From CAWHJB01 sp963698715 (GTDB lineage Bacteria; Chloroflexota; Anaerolineae; Anaerolineales; UBA4823): DNA of 64,000 nucleotides. This document shows, piece by piece, positions 10,169 to 20,190 of the stretch (positions are counted from its first letter, which is position 1; each line of letters begins with the position of its first letter). Location of the stretch: the NCBI GenBank assembly GCA_963698715.1, contig CAVORW010000002.1, forward strand, positions 372,001-436,000, in the 5' to 3' direction. The position numbers and the translations under genes were made by a program. The notes under the pieces are model-generated. The model saw nothing but the letters and a program-made list of their open reading frames with translations. It was not told the origin of the DNA and ran no database searches.

Positions 10169-11344
10169 ATGAAAAAACTCTTAATTGCCTGCTTGAACAT
10201 TCTTGTTGGGACAGGATTGGGACTTGGTCTGTTAGAACTTACTCTGCATTCCAATCCTGCCTTGCTGCTGCGCGGCATGGGCCTGCCCGCGCCGGTTGAT
10301 CTCCCGATTAATTCCATGCAATATGAGGTCCGCTATTCGGATGCGGATATTTTTTTCTGGCAAAAGGACCAGGTGAGACCCATCGCTTCTGAGAACGACC
10401 AGGTGGAAGCGCGGGTAATCTATTATACGGATGAGTTTGGATTCCCAAATCTGGCACCTGTTCCTGAAGCCGTAGATGTGGTTGTTTTGGGTCGCTCGTT
10501 TTCGATCGGCGCTCAAGCCAGCCAGCCATGGCCACGGGGTTTAGCCGAGGTAACCGGCCTGAAAGTCCTCAATCTTTCTCAGACAGGCAGCGTGCTGGAT
10601 CTAAAATTGAAGTATCTGAGGGATTTTGGTTTTCCACGCCAGCCCAAATGGGTGATCCTGGAAATTCTCCCCAGCATGGATATCATTGGGTATGGGGCAG
10701 GATCCAGTCTGCTTGTACCATCGCTGCCAGTACCCATCATCCGGCAGCTTGCCCGGGAATACTTGGATCAGGTTCCTGCGAACCAGCAAGACTCAGTAGT
10801 ATATCCTCTGCCGGTTGAGATTGCCGGGCAAAGAATTGATCTGACCTTCTATTCGTATTATCTGGCTGCCCTGACCGTGGATAAGGCCAGCTTGAAGGCT
10901 AGCAATCAATGGCAGATTTTCGAATAAGGTTTGAGTGAACTGGTCTCCCAGGCCAGAGGTAGATCCGCCTGTGTGCTGCTGCTTTATGCCCCTACAAAGC
11001 TGGATATCTACTTCCAGCTGGCGACACGCCCCGAACAACTGGCGCCTGCTTTACAGGGCTGGTTGCCTTGGCGGCTTAGCGACGGGGGCGATCTTATCCA
11101 GGACTCAGGGGTAAAAGCCGAAATACAATTGATGCAGGCAAATGCTCCTGCCGGAAGAGATCTGGTGGTTGAGTTTGCGCTGGAGCATAACCTGGCTTAT
11201 GTGGATCCCACTGGTGCGATGTTAAAAGCAGCCCGCTTGGGAGATTTGCCGTTTATGGTTTACGATACCCATTGGAGTGAAACTGGCAATCGACTGGTCG
11301 CTGATTTAATCGCAGAAAAATTGAGTTTAACCAGCTGTCCTTAA
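10169..11344 (+). pseudogene. AlgJ/SGNH-like O-acetylation partner, interrupted by an in-frame stop
   Basis: Two ORFs (10169-10927 and 10931-11344) are in the same frame and separated only by a TAA at 10925-10927. Read through, they give about 391 residues: an N-terminal signal/membrane segment (KKLLIACLNILVGTGLGLGL), an SGNH-like block with VVVLGRSFSIG, and a C-terminal THWSETGNRLVADLI block like the Asp/His motif of AlgJ/AlgX/DHHW proteins. Such proteins transfer acetyl groups to polysaccharides together with an MBOAT partner. The next gene is exactly that and abuts directly. Since the MBOAT gene also has in-frame stops, the pair appears to be decaying. The SGNH/AlgJ assignment is moderately sure. 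Confidence 0.65.
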
Positions 11345-12784
11345 ATGCTACTCCAAACACCTTTTTATCTACTTTTCTTAATCACTGTTGTTATAGGCTA
11401 TTGGTCTATCCCCAAGCCGAATTGGAAGAAGATTTTCCTGTTATTCGCAAGTTATTTCTTTTATGGGCTGTTCGATCTTAGGTTTGCCCTACTACTGGCG
11501 GGATTGTCTGCGATTGTCTTCTGGTTGGGCAAGGGGATTGCTCAAGGGTGGAATAGTCGGATCCTGGCTTGGTCCAGTGTTGTAATTAATCTAGGCGTGC
11601 TTGGGCTGTTTAAATATGCGAATTTCTTTATAGCCAGCGTTCAAAATGGCATGCACTGGTTTGGGCTCGATGGCCATTCACCCGGTCTGCAGCTGATCTT
11701 ACCGATTGGAATTTCGTTCTATACATTCCAGGCAATATCGTATACAACCGAAATCTATCGGAAGAAACTACAGCCAGCTGAAAATATTCTGGATTTAGCA
11801 CTTTATATGGCATTTTTCCCAAAACTAATCGCCGGTCCTCTGGTACGGCCGGCAAATTTCTTCAGTCAGCTCAGCCAACCAGCCACTCGCATGGACCGTG
11901 ATAGGGTAACGGCCTCACTGCGCTTATTGATCCTGGGTCTGGTTAAGAAAATCCTGATCGCTGACAGCTTGGCGAGCATGGCGATGGTAGCATTTCGGGC
12001 TGCAAGTACACCTAGCCATGGAGAACTATTTCCAAGCCCGATCTATATCCAGGGTTTTTATCTTTATGCGTTCCAAATCTATACTGATTTTTCAGGCTAT
12101 ACGGATATTGCGCGAGCCTCTGCCGCGTTTTTGGGTTTTAATTTGCCAGAGAATTTTCGGCAGCCTTATCTTTCATCCACGGTCACCATGTTTTGGAATC
12201 ACTGGCATATGAGTTTGACTCAGTGGTTCCGTGAATATCTGTTTTTCCCGCTCTCCAGAAAATTTTTGCAGGTCTTTAAAAGGCAGCATGCGCTTGCCAT
12301 TCAGACTATGACTACGTTGATCACGATGACTTTGATCGGTTTCTGGCATGGGGCGGCCTGAGTTTTCATTGCCTGGGGGTTGTGGCATGGCCTATTGCTC
12401 ACAATGGAAAATACACTGCGGTTGAAACCCAAGGGACGCACAGTAAGGATCCTTCAAGGTGGGTTGACTTTTCACTTGATAGGCATTGGCTAGGTGTTGT
12501 TCGCGAGTGATTCGTTTACGTCCGCATGGCAATACCTGGCGAATTTATTTTCGTTTTCCCAAATGCACTGGCTGCCCTATTATTTGCCCTCCATTGTGCT
12601 TACAGGCGGCCTGGTATTCGGGATAGACCTGGCATCACGCGTCGAAATTCAAGAAAGGGTATGTTTTAGGCGCTATTTACAGCCAGTCGCGTTAATTGCG
12701 GCTCTGGTAGTTTTGACAGCTTTAGCGCTTTTAAATGCTGCTCGTGGGGATGCGGCTCAGCCATTTATTTATGGTAGATTTTAA
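11345..12784 (+). pseudogene. MBOAT O-acyltransferase (AlgI-like), two in-frame stops
   Basis: The sequence reads as an MBOAT membrane acyltransferase: FFYGLFDLRFALLL, ILPIGISFYTFQAISY, FPKLIAGPLVRP, FQIYTDFSGYTDIA and NHWHMSLTQWFREYLFFPL, with the catalytic-His motif FWHGAA. The frame is cut by TGA at 12359-12361 directly after WHGAA, where relatives usually have Trp, and by TAG at 12491-12493, again at a likely Trp. The frame then stays open to 12784 and encodes further membrane helices. Two likely TGG-to-stop changes and the stop in the partner gene point to pseudogenisation. The intact protein would move acyl groups across the membrane for polysaccharide O-acetylation. Confidence 0.8.
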
Positions 12785-12862
12785 GCGCAGAGATCGTTGA
12801 GGGCGCAAGTATAAAGGAACGGCGGTTCTTCAAATTACACACCTTCCTGGCACAAGAATCAA

Positions 12863-12911
12863 ACGAAATCGAGCGTTTTGCGGCATATGCCCACCAAACA
12901 CTCGATTTCGT
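12863..12911 (-). terminator. Intrinsic terminator of RNase J gene
   Basis: An 11-bp perfect stem ACGAAATCGAG/CTCGATTTCGT encloses a partly pairing interior and is followed on the minus strand by TTTGATT. It lies 17 bases past the RNase J stop codon. Confidence 0.6.
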
Positions 12912-12927
12912 CTTCGTCCTCGTGCGA

Positions 12928-14586
12928 TTAAACTTTAAAGATATTTGGAAGGATAACCGGCCGGGATTGGGTCTTGTTGTAGAAGAAGTTCTGCAAAGTC
13001 TCCTGGACAGTCTTCAAATGGTCGTGGTTCTTGCTGCGCCCATTTTTGTTTAAGTCTCGCTTGATTTGCACCCGGGCTGCTTCCATTAACTCGTCGGATT
13101 CATCCAGGCGTAAGAAACCACGCGATAGGATCAGCGGTTCACCAGCAAGTTTGTGCTGGCGGTTTATGGGTACGTTCACGACCACAAACCCATCCTGGGC
13201 CAGACGCTCTCGATCGTGCAGGACACGCTCTCCGATCTCCCCGACCAGGGAGCCGTCCACGTAAATGTCTCCGGCTGGAACCGGGTCTCCAAGCCAGGCT
13301 TTCTGGCCATCCGTGATCCAGGTATCACCATTTTGCAAAATGAAGGCATCCTCAGTCTGCAAGCCATTTTCCTCCGCCAGGCGGACGTGCAGGTGCAGGT
13401 GACGCAGCTCGCCGTGGACTGGAATCAGGAAGCGCGGCCGGACATTCTCCAACATGATGCGCATATCCTCCCGGCTGCCATGCCCAGAAACATGGACGGT
13501 AGCCAGGGTCCCGTAAATCACATTGGCGCCGCGGGCGAACAGGTGGTTTAACATCCGGCCAACATCTTCTTCATTGCCCGGGATCGTGCCGCCGGAGACA
13601 ATAATCGTATCGCCGGCATGAACCTGAACCTGCCGGTGCTCGCCACGCGCCATGCGGTTCAGGGCCGAACGCGGTTCACCCTGGGAGCCCGTGGAAAGAA
13701 CGACCAAGCGGTCATCGGGTATACGTTTGCGAATATCGACGAGAACGCCGTCGGGTATGTCTAAATAGCCCAGGTCGCGAGCCAGCTCCATATTCTGTTC
13801 CAGGCTGCGGCCGGTCAGGGCAACTTTGCGCCCGTACTTCTGCGCCAGGCGGATTATCTCTTGCAGTCGAGCCAGGACTGACGAGAAAGTGGCGATGATG
13901 ATGCGTTGTCCGGTTGCCTTGGCAAACAGATCGTCCAGGGTGTCTGCAACCAGCTGTTCGGTTGGGGTCCGGCCAGGCCGGTCAGCATTTGTGCTGTCGC
14001 CCAGCATTGCCAAAACGCCATTCGGAGTAAGCTGGCCCAAGCGCTTGAGATCGGTGGTGCGACCGCCGGTGGGAGTTTCATCCAGTTTATAATCGCCGGT
14101 GTGCACAACTGCCCCGACCGGGGTGTCGATCACCAACCCCACGGCGGCCGGAATGGAATGCGCCACAGCATACGGACTGACCCGGAACGGGCCCAAGTGC
14201 AGGGTCTGTTTGTCGTCGATCACCTGCAAATCGGCGTACGATCGGACGCCCATTTCTTCCAGCTTGCGCTCAACCATTCCAATCGTCAGGGCAGTGCCGT
14301 AAATGGGTAATCCACCTTCAACAGGTGTCAGGCGCTTTAAAAGGTATGGAAGCCCGCCAATATGGTCCTGGTGGCCGTGGGTAAGCACGACGCCGCGCAG
14401 GGTCTCCTGGTTTTCCAGGATGGCATCGAACTGGGGTAAAACCAGGTCAATACCGTATAAGTCGCTTTCGGGGAACATCACCCCGCAGTCGATAATGATT
14501 TGATTGCGGCCATATTCTAATACTGTCATGTTCTTGCCAATTTCCCCCAGGCCGCCCAGGGGGATGATCTTTAAATTCTTACTCAT
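12928..14586 (-). CDS. rnj: Ribonuclease J
   Basis: The protein has the metallo-beta-lactamase/beta-CASP architecture of RNase J. Near the start it shows IIPLGGLGEIGKNMTVLEY, then the zinc motif HGHQDH, and later STGSQGEPRSAL and the VSGHGSREDM block that are hallmarks of the family. The C-terminal domain is present and total length (about 552 residues) matches full-length enzymes. RNase J performs 5'-3' exonucleolytic and endonucleolytic mRNA turnover and rRNA maturation in the cytoplasm. I chose the ATG giving MSKNLK because the upstream extension begins with TTG and is not conserved-looking. It stands alone on the minus strand, with its own terminator and a 510-base gap upstream. Confidence 0.95.
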   Translation of the reverse strand: MSKNLKIIPLGGLGEIGKNMTVLEYGRNQIIIDCGVMFPESDLYGIDLVLPQFDAILENQETLRGVVLTHGHQDHIGGLPYLLKRLTPVEGGLPIYGTALTIGMVERKLEEMGVRSYADLQVIDDKQTLHLGPFRVSPYAVAHSIPAAVGLVIDTPVGAVVHTGDYKLDETPTGGRTTDLKRLGQLTPNGVLAMLGDSTNADRPGRTPTEQLVADTLDDLFAKATGQRIIIATFSSVLARLQEIIRLAQKYGRKVALTGRSLEQNMELARDLGYLDIPDGVLVDIRKRIPDDRLVVLSTGSQGEPRSALNRMARGEHRQVQVHAGDTIIVSGGTIPGNEEDVGRMLNHLFARGANVIYGTLATVHVSGHGSREDMRIMLENVRPRFLIPVHGELRHLHLHVRLAEENGLQTEDAFILQNGDTWITDGQKAWLGDPVPAGDIYVDGSLVGEIGERVLHDRERLAQDGFVVVNVPINRQHKLAGEPLILSRGFLRLDESDELMEAARVQIKRDLNKNGRSKNHDHLKTVQETLQNFFYNKTQSRPVILPNIFKV

Positions 14587-15096
14587 TCGTTTATTCGTAT
14601 AAATCCTTTTCAAAATTGGGGTCTCGAGTTCAGCTGTGCCTCTCAGCGAGCTTTGTGCTCTCGGATGAGTGGATCGCCAACTCCAGTTGCCCTGGTTAAT
14701 CCGCTGCCGCGTGTCATCTTAGCCAGCAGTCCTGAGTTTGCTGTTCGGCATAACGGACATTCAATTGGGTCGCGTTTGCTCAGAGCTGCCTATAAAAATG
14801 GCTTTCTCATTGAGAGTATACGACTAATTTTGGTCTCGTTATGCATGCACACAGCGCCAATCAGGATGACTGGCTATCTGAAGATTTCTGAAAACTTTGC
14901 GAGACGGGGGAGTCGTGCGGGGGAATCAGAGACTTACAGGTAAAGTGAAACGGCATACAAGTTAACCGTTATCATAACACAAAACGGTAAGAATAGTATT
15001 AATATTGATTCTTTTGGGAATTTCAGGGGTGGAGTGGAGAATGGGCGTTCGCCTATATTCCATCCCACCGGGCATCCATCTTTTGAGCGCTCCCAT
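14587..15096. other. Intergenic region, no gene recognised, one long hairpin
   Basis: This 510-base stretch contains no convincing ORF; the longest plus-strand frame (14653-14943) has low-complexity, non-protein-like composition. The only structure I see is the hairpin at 15028-15069. The promoter of RNase J must lie on its left side. Confidence 0.4.
15028..15069. repeat. 42-nt hairpin downstream of Cys-rich gene
   Basis: GGTGGAGTGGAG pairs through G-C, A-T and G-T pairs with the complementary arm ending in CCCACC, giving an almost 20-bp stem with two mismatches and a tiny TT-centred loop. It lies about 30 bases beyond the minus-strand stop at 15097. No T-run follows on that strand, so it is not a standard terminator; it may protect the 3' end or be a repeat remnant. 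Confidence 0.4.
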
Positions 15097-15792
15097 TTAA
15101 TGGAAATCCTGCTGGTAGAACCCCAATTTGGGCAGTCGTTCGATTGGTATGCGCTGCAAACGCTCACTGCGCGGGCTGATTAAGTAGGATTGGCCATTAC
15201 GGTGGAGCAGCGGTATGCGACGGCGCCGGTTGGCAAAATGTTCTCGGATGTCTTCAGACAAGGCGATATAGCTGTTGAGTTCTGGCGGCCAAATATCAAA
15301 CAGCCGGTCAAACGTCTGAACGAACTGGTGGCGATATGTGTCCGATACGATCTGGAGGTTGCTGATTACCCAGCAAGAATTCTCGAATTCCCATTCATAA
15401 GCCAGCCCGAGAAAACGGAGGCTGGAGGAGATATACGGAAAAAAAGGGAACTGGCGGCAGCTCAGAGCGCGATAAGGTCGCTGACAGCGCGCAGGACCCA
15501 GGCAGGCCAGCAGCAGCATATGATCCGGAGTGTCTGCCAGCAGCTGTTCTGGGTTTTCAGGGTTTTGGGTACACTCATCCCCGAGCCAGATATGCCACAA
15601 ATCTGTGCGTGGCTGTAGAAAAGCCCATTCCTGGCGGTAGGCAGCAGGGACGGCCTGGCAGATATCACAACAAAATGGTTTGCCGCTGGGATTATGGGGG
15701 GCGCATTTCTTTCCACAATCGAAAACTGCAATTGGGGCGTCGAAGCCAGCATACAAGCCGGGTATATCCAATCGAATCGGGTGATCAGGCAT
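15097..15792 (-). CDS. Cysteine-rich protein of unknown function, possibly metal-binding
   Basis: The 231-residue protein holds many cysteines in its first half, including DCGKKC, FCCDIC and later CLGPARC and SCRQFPFFPYI. This spacing resembles YkgJ-type zinc or iron cluster proteins (CxxxxC...CC). The RCQRPYRALSCRQFPF segment recalls the 'RPxxCRxFP' signature of that group. The C-terminal half is Arg-rich and helical, without a recognised domain. The start is well supported by AGGAG six bases upstream of the ATG. No neighbour on the same strand gives functional context. Call it a putative YkgJ-like or novel Cys-cluster protein; I would not assign a reaction. Confidence 0.65.
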   Translation of the reverse strand: MPDHPIRLDIPGLYAGFDAPIAVFDCGKKCAPHNPSGKPFCCDICQAVPAAYRQEWAFLQPRTDLWHIWLGDECTQNPENPEQLLADTPDHMLLLACLGPARCQRPYRALSCRQFPFFPYISSSLRFLGLAYEWEFENSCWVISNLQIVSDTYRHQFVQTFDRLFDIWPPELNSYIALSEDIREHFANRRRRIPLLHRNGQSYLISPRSERLQRIPIERLPKLGFYQQDFH

Positions 15793-16102
15793 AAGGTTCT
15801 CCTGCTTAAATTGTAGCTTAGATATTTGGTGTGAACCACGCTTGTGGATTAATTGTGCAATCTGCTGTATTTAGCTTTATCTCTCAACCGCATCTAGCTT
15901 TACAACAGTAATTCCTATTGAGCCCTGCATCAGCCGAGTTTATTCTTTTACCTTTCCGATATAATAAGATAAACAAAGTCCGATACAGACAATGCCTGGC
16001 TTGCATGAATACCAGGGAGTCAGGGGCGATCTGATCTTATCGGTGGGATAAGTTTATGCGGATTGAAAAACCAATATCAGTGCAAGAAAGAAGAGGTATG
16101 CG
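15793..16102. promoter_or_regulatory. Divergent intergenic region
   Basis: The gap separates two divergent genes. A perfect -10 hexamer TATAAT is at 15960-15965 on the plus strand without a good -35, so it is only a weak promoter candidate for the hydrolase gene. A GAAGAGG precedes the ATG at 16103. Nothing else is recognised. Confidence 0.3.
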
Positions 16103-17134
16103 ATGAATATTTTTCAAAAATATCTGGCCGAAGAATTTGTTGAGGACTATCAGGAGGGTCGAATCTCCCGCCGGCAAGCCCTGAAATTGATTGCTTCTGT
16201 CACGGGCAGTATTGTACTGGCCAGCTCTTTGCTGGCAGCCTGCGCGCCGGAGGACCCGGAGAGCGGCATCCCAGCCACATCAGGCATAGAAAAAACCCCT
16301 GCCCAGCCTTCCGCTACCGCTAAGCCAGCCAGCACCTTAGCCAATACACCGACTGATGTGCCTCAACCCACGGCAGTTGCAACTGAAAATAATCCGGCGC
16401 CAGCCAAACCTGATGGACCCGTAAACGCCAGCGTTAATTCGGATGACCCGGCGGTCAAGGCCGAAGCGATCCAGTTTGCGGGGGAAGATACCGAGCTGAT
16501 GGGCTACCTGGCCCGGCCGGCTGGGGAAGGGTCTTTCCCGGTTGTACTGGTCTGCCATGAAAACCGCGGCCTGACCGCTCATATACAGGATGTGACCCGC
16601 CGGCTGGCAAAGGCGGGATATGTGGCTCTGGCAGTCGATTTGCTGTCACGCCAGGGCGGAACCAGCGCGCTCGGCTCGGATCAGGTGCCTGGGGCGTTGG
16701 GCAATATGCCGCCCGAGCAGTTCGTCAAGGATTTTCGCAGCGGCTGGGTCTATCTGCAGGCTCAGGTCTATGCTCAGAGCGAGCGGTTGGGCATGACAGG
16801 GTTTTGCTTTGGGGGCGGGGTAACCTGGCTGGCTGCCACGCGGATGCCTGAATTGAAAGCAGCTGTGCCTTATTACGGGCCGCACCCACCGCTGGTAGAG
16901 GTTCCTAACATCCAGGCCGCGGTCCTGGCGATCTACGGCGAGCTCGACCAGCGCATCAACCAGGGCATTCCGGATATCGAAGCTGCCATGCAAGAATACA
17001 ATAAGATCTTCGAAAAGGAAATTTACCCAAGCGCGGACCACGCTTTCAACAATGACACCAGCTCGCGTTTCAACCCGGAAGCATCCGAGAGTGCCTGGCG
17101 GCGGACTTTAGCGTGGTTTGAAACCTACTTGTAA
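16103..17134 (+). CDS. Dienelactone hydrolase family lipoprotein
   Basis: The N-terminus combines a twin-arginine-like SRRQALK with a hydrophobic run and a lipobox ending at Cys47 (SSLLAAC), so the protein is probably exported and lipid-anchored. A Pro/Thr/Ala-rich spacer covers about residues 50-110. The catalytic domain follows: CHENRGL, then the nucleophile motif GFCFGGG (Cys235), an Asp in GELDQRI (Asp282) and His in SADHAFNND (His313), the Cys-Asp-His triad of dienelactone hydrolases. Substrates of extracytoplasmic members are mostly unknown, so only ester/lactone hydrolysis is inferred. The last 10 bases overlap the end of the convergent regulator gene on the minus strand. Confidence 0.88.
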   Translation: MNIFQKYLAEEFVEDYQEGRISRRQALKLIASVTGSIVLASSLLAACAPEDPESGIPATSGIEKTPAQPSATAKPASTLANTPTDVPQPTAVATENNPAPAKPDGPVNASVNSDDPAVKAEAIQFAGEDTELMGYLARPAGEGSFPVVLVCHENRGLTAHIQDVTRRLAKAGYVALAVDLLSRQGGTSALGSDQVPGALGNMPPEQFVKDFRSGWVYLQAQVYAQSERLGMTGFCFGGGVTWLAATRMPELKAAVPYYGPHPPLVEVPNIQAAVLAIYGELDQRINQGIPDIEAAMQEYNKIFEKEIYPSADHAFNNDTSSRFNPEASESAWRRTLAWFETYL

Positions 17135-19814
17135 AAGATGTGATTTTGTTCTTGATTGAGCAGCGTAATCAGGGTTTGCGGGTATTTTTTGATTTCGTCA
17201 ATCAAGGCTTCGGGCAGCACTTCGGGAGCGGTTGCCGCTAGTTCAGCCTGGGCGCGCTCAGAATACCCCAGTTTTTGTAGGGCAAGGCCGACTCGCTCTC
17301 TAATAGATTGGGTGCTGCTTGGATGGCGGGCTATACCAGCTAACAATCCTGCCGCCTGCTCGATCTTGCCGTCCTCAGCCTGGAGCGTCTCCCATCCGAC
17401 CAGCGTATCCAGCATCAGGGGAACAATTTGGGACTCTTGGGCGATCTGCATAGCGCGCAGCAGGTTGGTTCTGCCCAGGCCGGACTGGCCCAGGGCCAGA
17501 TGACTATGTCCCAGATTGTTACAAACCCAGCCCAGGCTGGCCTGTTCACCCAGCACTTCGAACAAGTCGATCCCTTGTTCAAATAAAGATACCGATTGGT
17601 AGTACTCCCCGCGTTTAAAAGCCAGAAGCCCCAAATGATTGATGGCGGTGCCAATGGCAAAGGTATCGCCACTTTCACGGCTTAGACCCAGGCTGAGTTG
17701 CAGATGGGCGCTGGCTTCATCGAGTTCACCCAGGCTGACTTCGATCATGCCCAGGAAAGCCAGGGCATAAGTCCGTCCGCGCAAATCCCCAATCCGCTCC
17801 CAGCAGGTTAGGCTTTCAATGAACAAGCTATGAGCCTGGGTGTAATTTCCAGATAGCTGGGCAACTCGGCCCAACGAGCCAAGTGCCTGGGCGGTCAACC
17901 AATGGTCGGCAGTCTTTTTACCATATTGGATAGCCGGCTCAAGCAGTTGAACGGCCTGCGCATATTCTCCTGTGATATAACTTAACGCCCCCAAAAACGC
18001 CCGGGCTTTGTTCAGCGCCAGCGATTCAGGAGTATTGGCGAGCAAATCGAAGCAGGTATTTAAGATCGTTCGAGCTTTTGTAAACTGACCCAGGCGGAAA
18101 GAAAACCAGCCGGCTATTGCCAGGCAATGACCTGTGACCTGAAAGTGGAGTGGACTACGGCTGCCAGTTGCCAATAACCGTTCGGCAGCCTCATGAAATA
18201 CAACTGCGCCCTCCGCGAGCTGACCGCGCACCTCATAAAACCAGTGCAGGCAGCCCAGGGAGTTCTGGATATTAACCAGATTATTGGTCTGTATTGCCCA
18301 ATCCCAGGCGGCTCGGAAGTTGTCGATCTCAAGAACCAGTTCTTCGCCAACTTCCTTCTGTGCCTGACTCTTTAGACCAGCCTCGCAGCTGTGAAGCAAA
18401 CCCAGGTAGTAATGGCTGTGGTTGGTTCGGGTAGATAGATCCAGGTCCGGGCATTCAGCCAGCTTCTCCCTGGCATACTGGCGGATAAGTTCGTGCAGCT
18501 CATAGCGATAAGCGCTCGAGCGATGGAGTAAAGATTTATCGACCAGAGTAAACAGGCTGGCTAACTGAGCGTTGCAGATCTTTTCGGCTGCCTGATGGTC
18601 GAAACCGCCCTGGAAGATGGACAATCTGGCCAGTAAATTCTTCTCATCATTAGCGAGCAGTGCCCACGAATGGTCAAATACCGCCCGCAGACTGCGATGG
18701 CGCGCTGGTAAGTCGCGGGTCGTAGCTTCCAGAAAATCCAGAGACTGGGTAATTTCGGCTGCAATTTCATGGGGGGGAGCAAACGCGCCCAACTGGCAGC
18801 CAGCTCAATCCCTAAAGGAAGGCCTTCAACTAGCTGGCAGATGCGGATGACATCTGCCAGATTATCCGGATTGAGATTGAAAGCTGGTGCAACCCGCCGG
18901 GCCTGCTGCCGGAAAAGTGCGATCGAACTGTATTGCAAAGCGTTCCTGAGCGCAGGATTGGTCGGACCGTCCGTTTGGGGCACCGGCAGTCCGGAAAGCT
19001 CGAACAGCCATTCGCCATGCAAGTTTACTCGCTCACGGGAAGTGAGCAAGAGCTTGACAGTAGGGGCCGTCGTTAATACCTGGCTCAGGAAATCGATGCC
19101 GGGCAAGCTGGCGTCAGGGTCGTCAGCGCCAGAACCAGCGCGGCGTGGGAGCAGCTGCTCGAGGTTATCCAGCACAAGCAGTAAAGACTTATTTTCCAGA
19201 TACGAAATAAGTTGTAATTGTTGCTGGTGGGCGCCCGACAGTTGTATTTGCAGTTGATCGGCGATCGCCGGGAATAAATGGGAACAGGAGGTGAGTTTGG
19301 TCAGGGGAATGTAAACGATGCCATCTGGGAACTGGTCTGGATAACTTGCCTGAATGGTTTGGGCAGTTTCCAATGCAAGCCGGGTTTTTCCTATGCCGCC
19401 TGGACCGATCAAAGTCAACATGCGGCATTCTGAATTCAAGATGAGTTGTAGGATTTTTGATAGTTCGTGGCTGCGTCCAATAAATGGCGTAGCAGGAATG
19501 GGGAAAGCAAGGCGGTCGCGACTCTTTTGCCCAGCCAGAGGAATCTGGATTGTAACTGGGGGCAGATCATCAACGTGGCGTTTGTGGCGGGCGACCCGGA
19601 TGAATCGTTCGCGCTCATCCGCAGGTACTTGAAGCGCGATAGCCAGAAGCTCAGCGATTTGACGGGATGGACGGCGTGCTTCAGATTCGATTTTGCGAAT
19701 CAGTACGACCGAACAGCTTACTACCTGGGCTAGACGTTCTTGAGTCAGATCCAGGAGTTTTCGCCGATGTTTTATCCAATTTCCAAAGGATAAGGATGGC
19801 GCTGGGTTTTTCAT
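17125..19814 (-). CDS. XRE-type HTH, NB-ARC ATPase and TPR regulator, frameshifted at a C7 run
   Basis: Two overlapping frames (18561-19814 and 17125-18792) together encode one roughly 900-residue regulator. The N-terminus is an XRE-like HTH (GNWIKHRRKLLDLTQERLAQ). An AfsR/MalT-like STAND ATPase follows (FIGRSHEL, P-loop GPGGIGKTRL, LLLVLDNLEQLL, LLLTSRERVNL, GLPLGIELAASWARLLPP). The second frame continues exactly where the first fails (PPHEIAAEITQSLDFL) and ends in many TPR repeats. The break is at a run of seven G on the plus strand (18771-18777); one more base would restore the frame. It may be a sequencing error, a mutation or a contingency locus. Such proteins are transcriptional regulators with ATP-dependent signalling. 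The start is the ATG at 19814, nine bases inside a GTG-initiated frame. Confidence 0.8.
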
Positions 19815-20190
19815 AAAAGGCACCAGATATATTGGATTTGATGCGTTCAGTTGATGGCTGTGCTACATGTCGGCAGATTTGTTTTAGTGTTGCTGGAGTG
19901 GTCTATGAGAGAGGGTTGTTTCAAAACAGGATAAGTTGGTTCAGTTTAACTGCCCGTCACTAGCTAATCACCTATATCACATAGGAATTCACCCTTGGCA
20001 TCCTTCTAAAGAAGGAATTTATCTTGCGGCAATTTGTATCGGTTATTGTATCAGTTGTTGATGTCAAATGGATAAAAAAGGGTGTTTTAATCGTCTTTAC
20101 AATTGGATCGAGCAGGTGATAGCCTGAAGTTTGAGTCTGCAGTTACAAGTTTCGCAAGCAGCAGCCGTCTAATGAAAGGATTGAGTTGAA
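19815..20190. promoter_or_regulatory. Divergent promoter region between HTH-STAND regulator and flavoprotein operon
   Basis: The 376 bases lie between divergent start codons, so promoters for both directions are expected here and the regulator may act on the region. I see no strong consensus promoter. A short inverted motif or operator could not be identified with confidence. Confidence 0.3.

Noticed and set aside
13153..13551. 132-codon plus-strand ORF opposite RNase J
   Set aside because: Antisense to conserved RNase J sequence, without motif support.
14653..14943. 96-codon ORF in the gap upstream of RNase J
   Set aside because: Composition is not protein-like, there is no Shine-Dalgarno, and no family is recognised.
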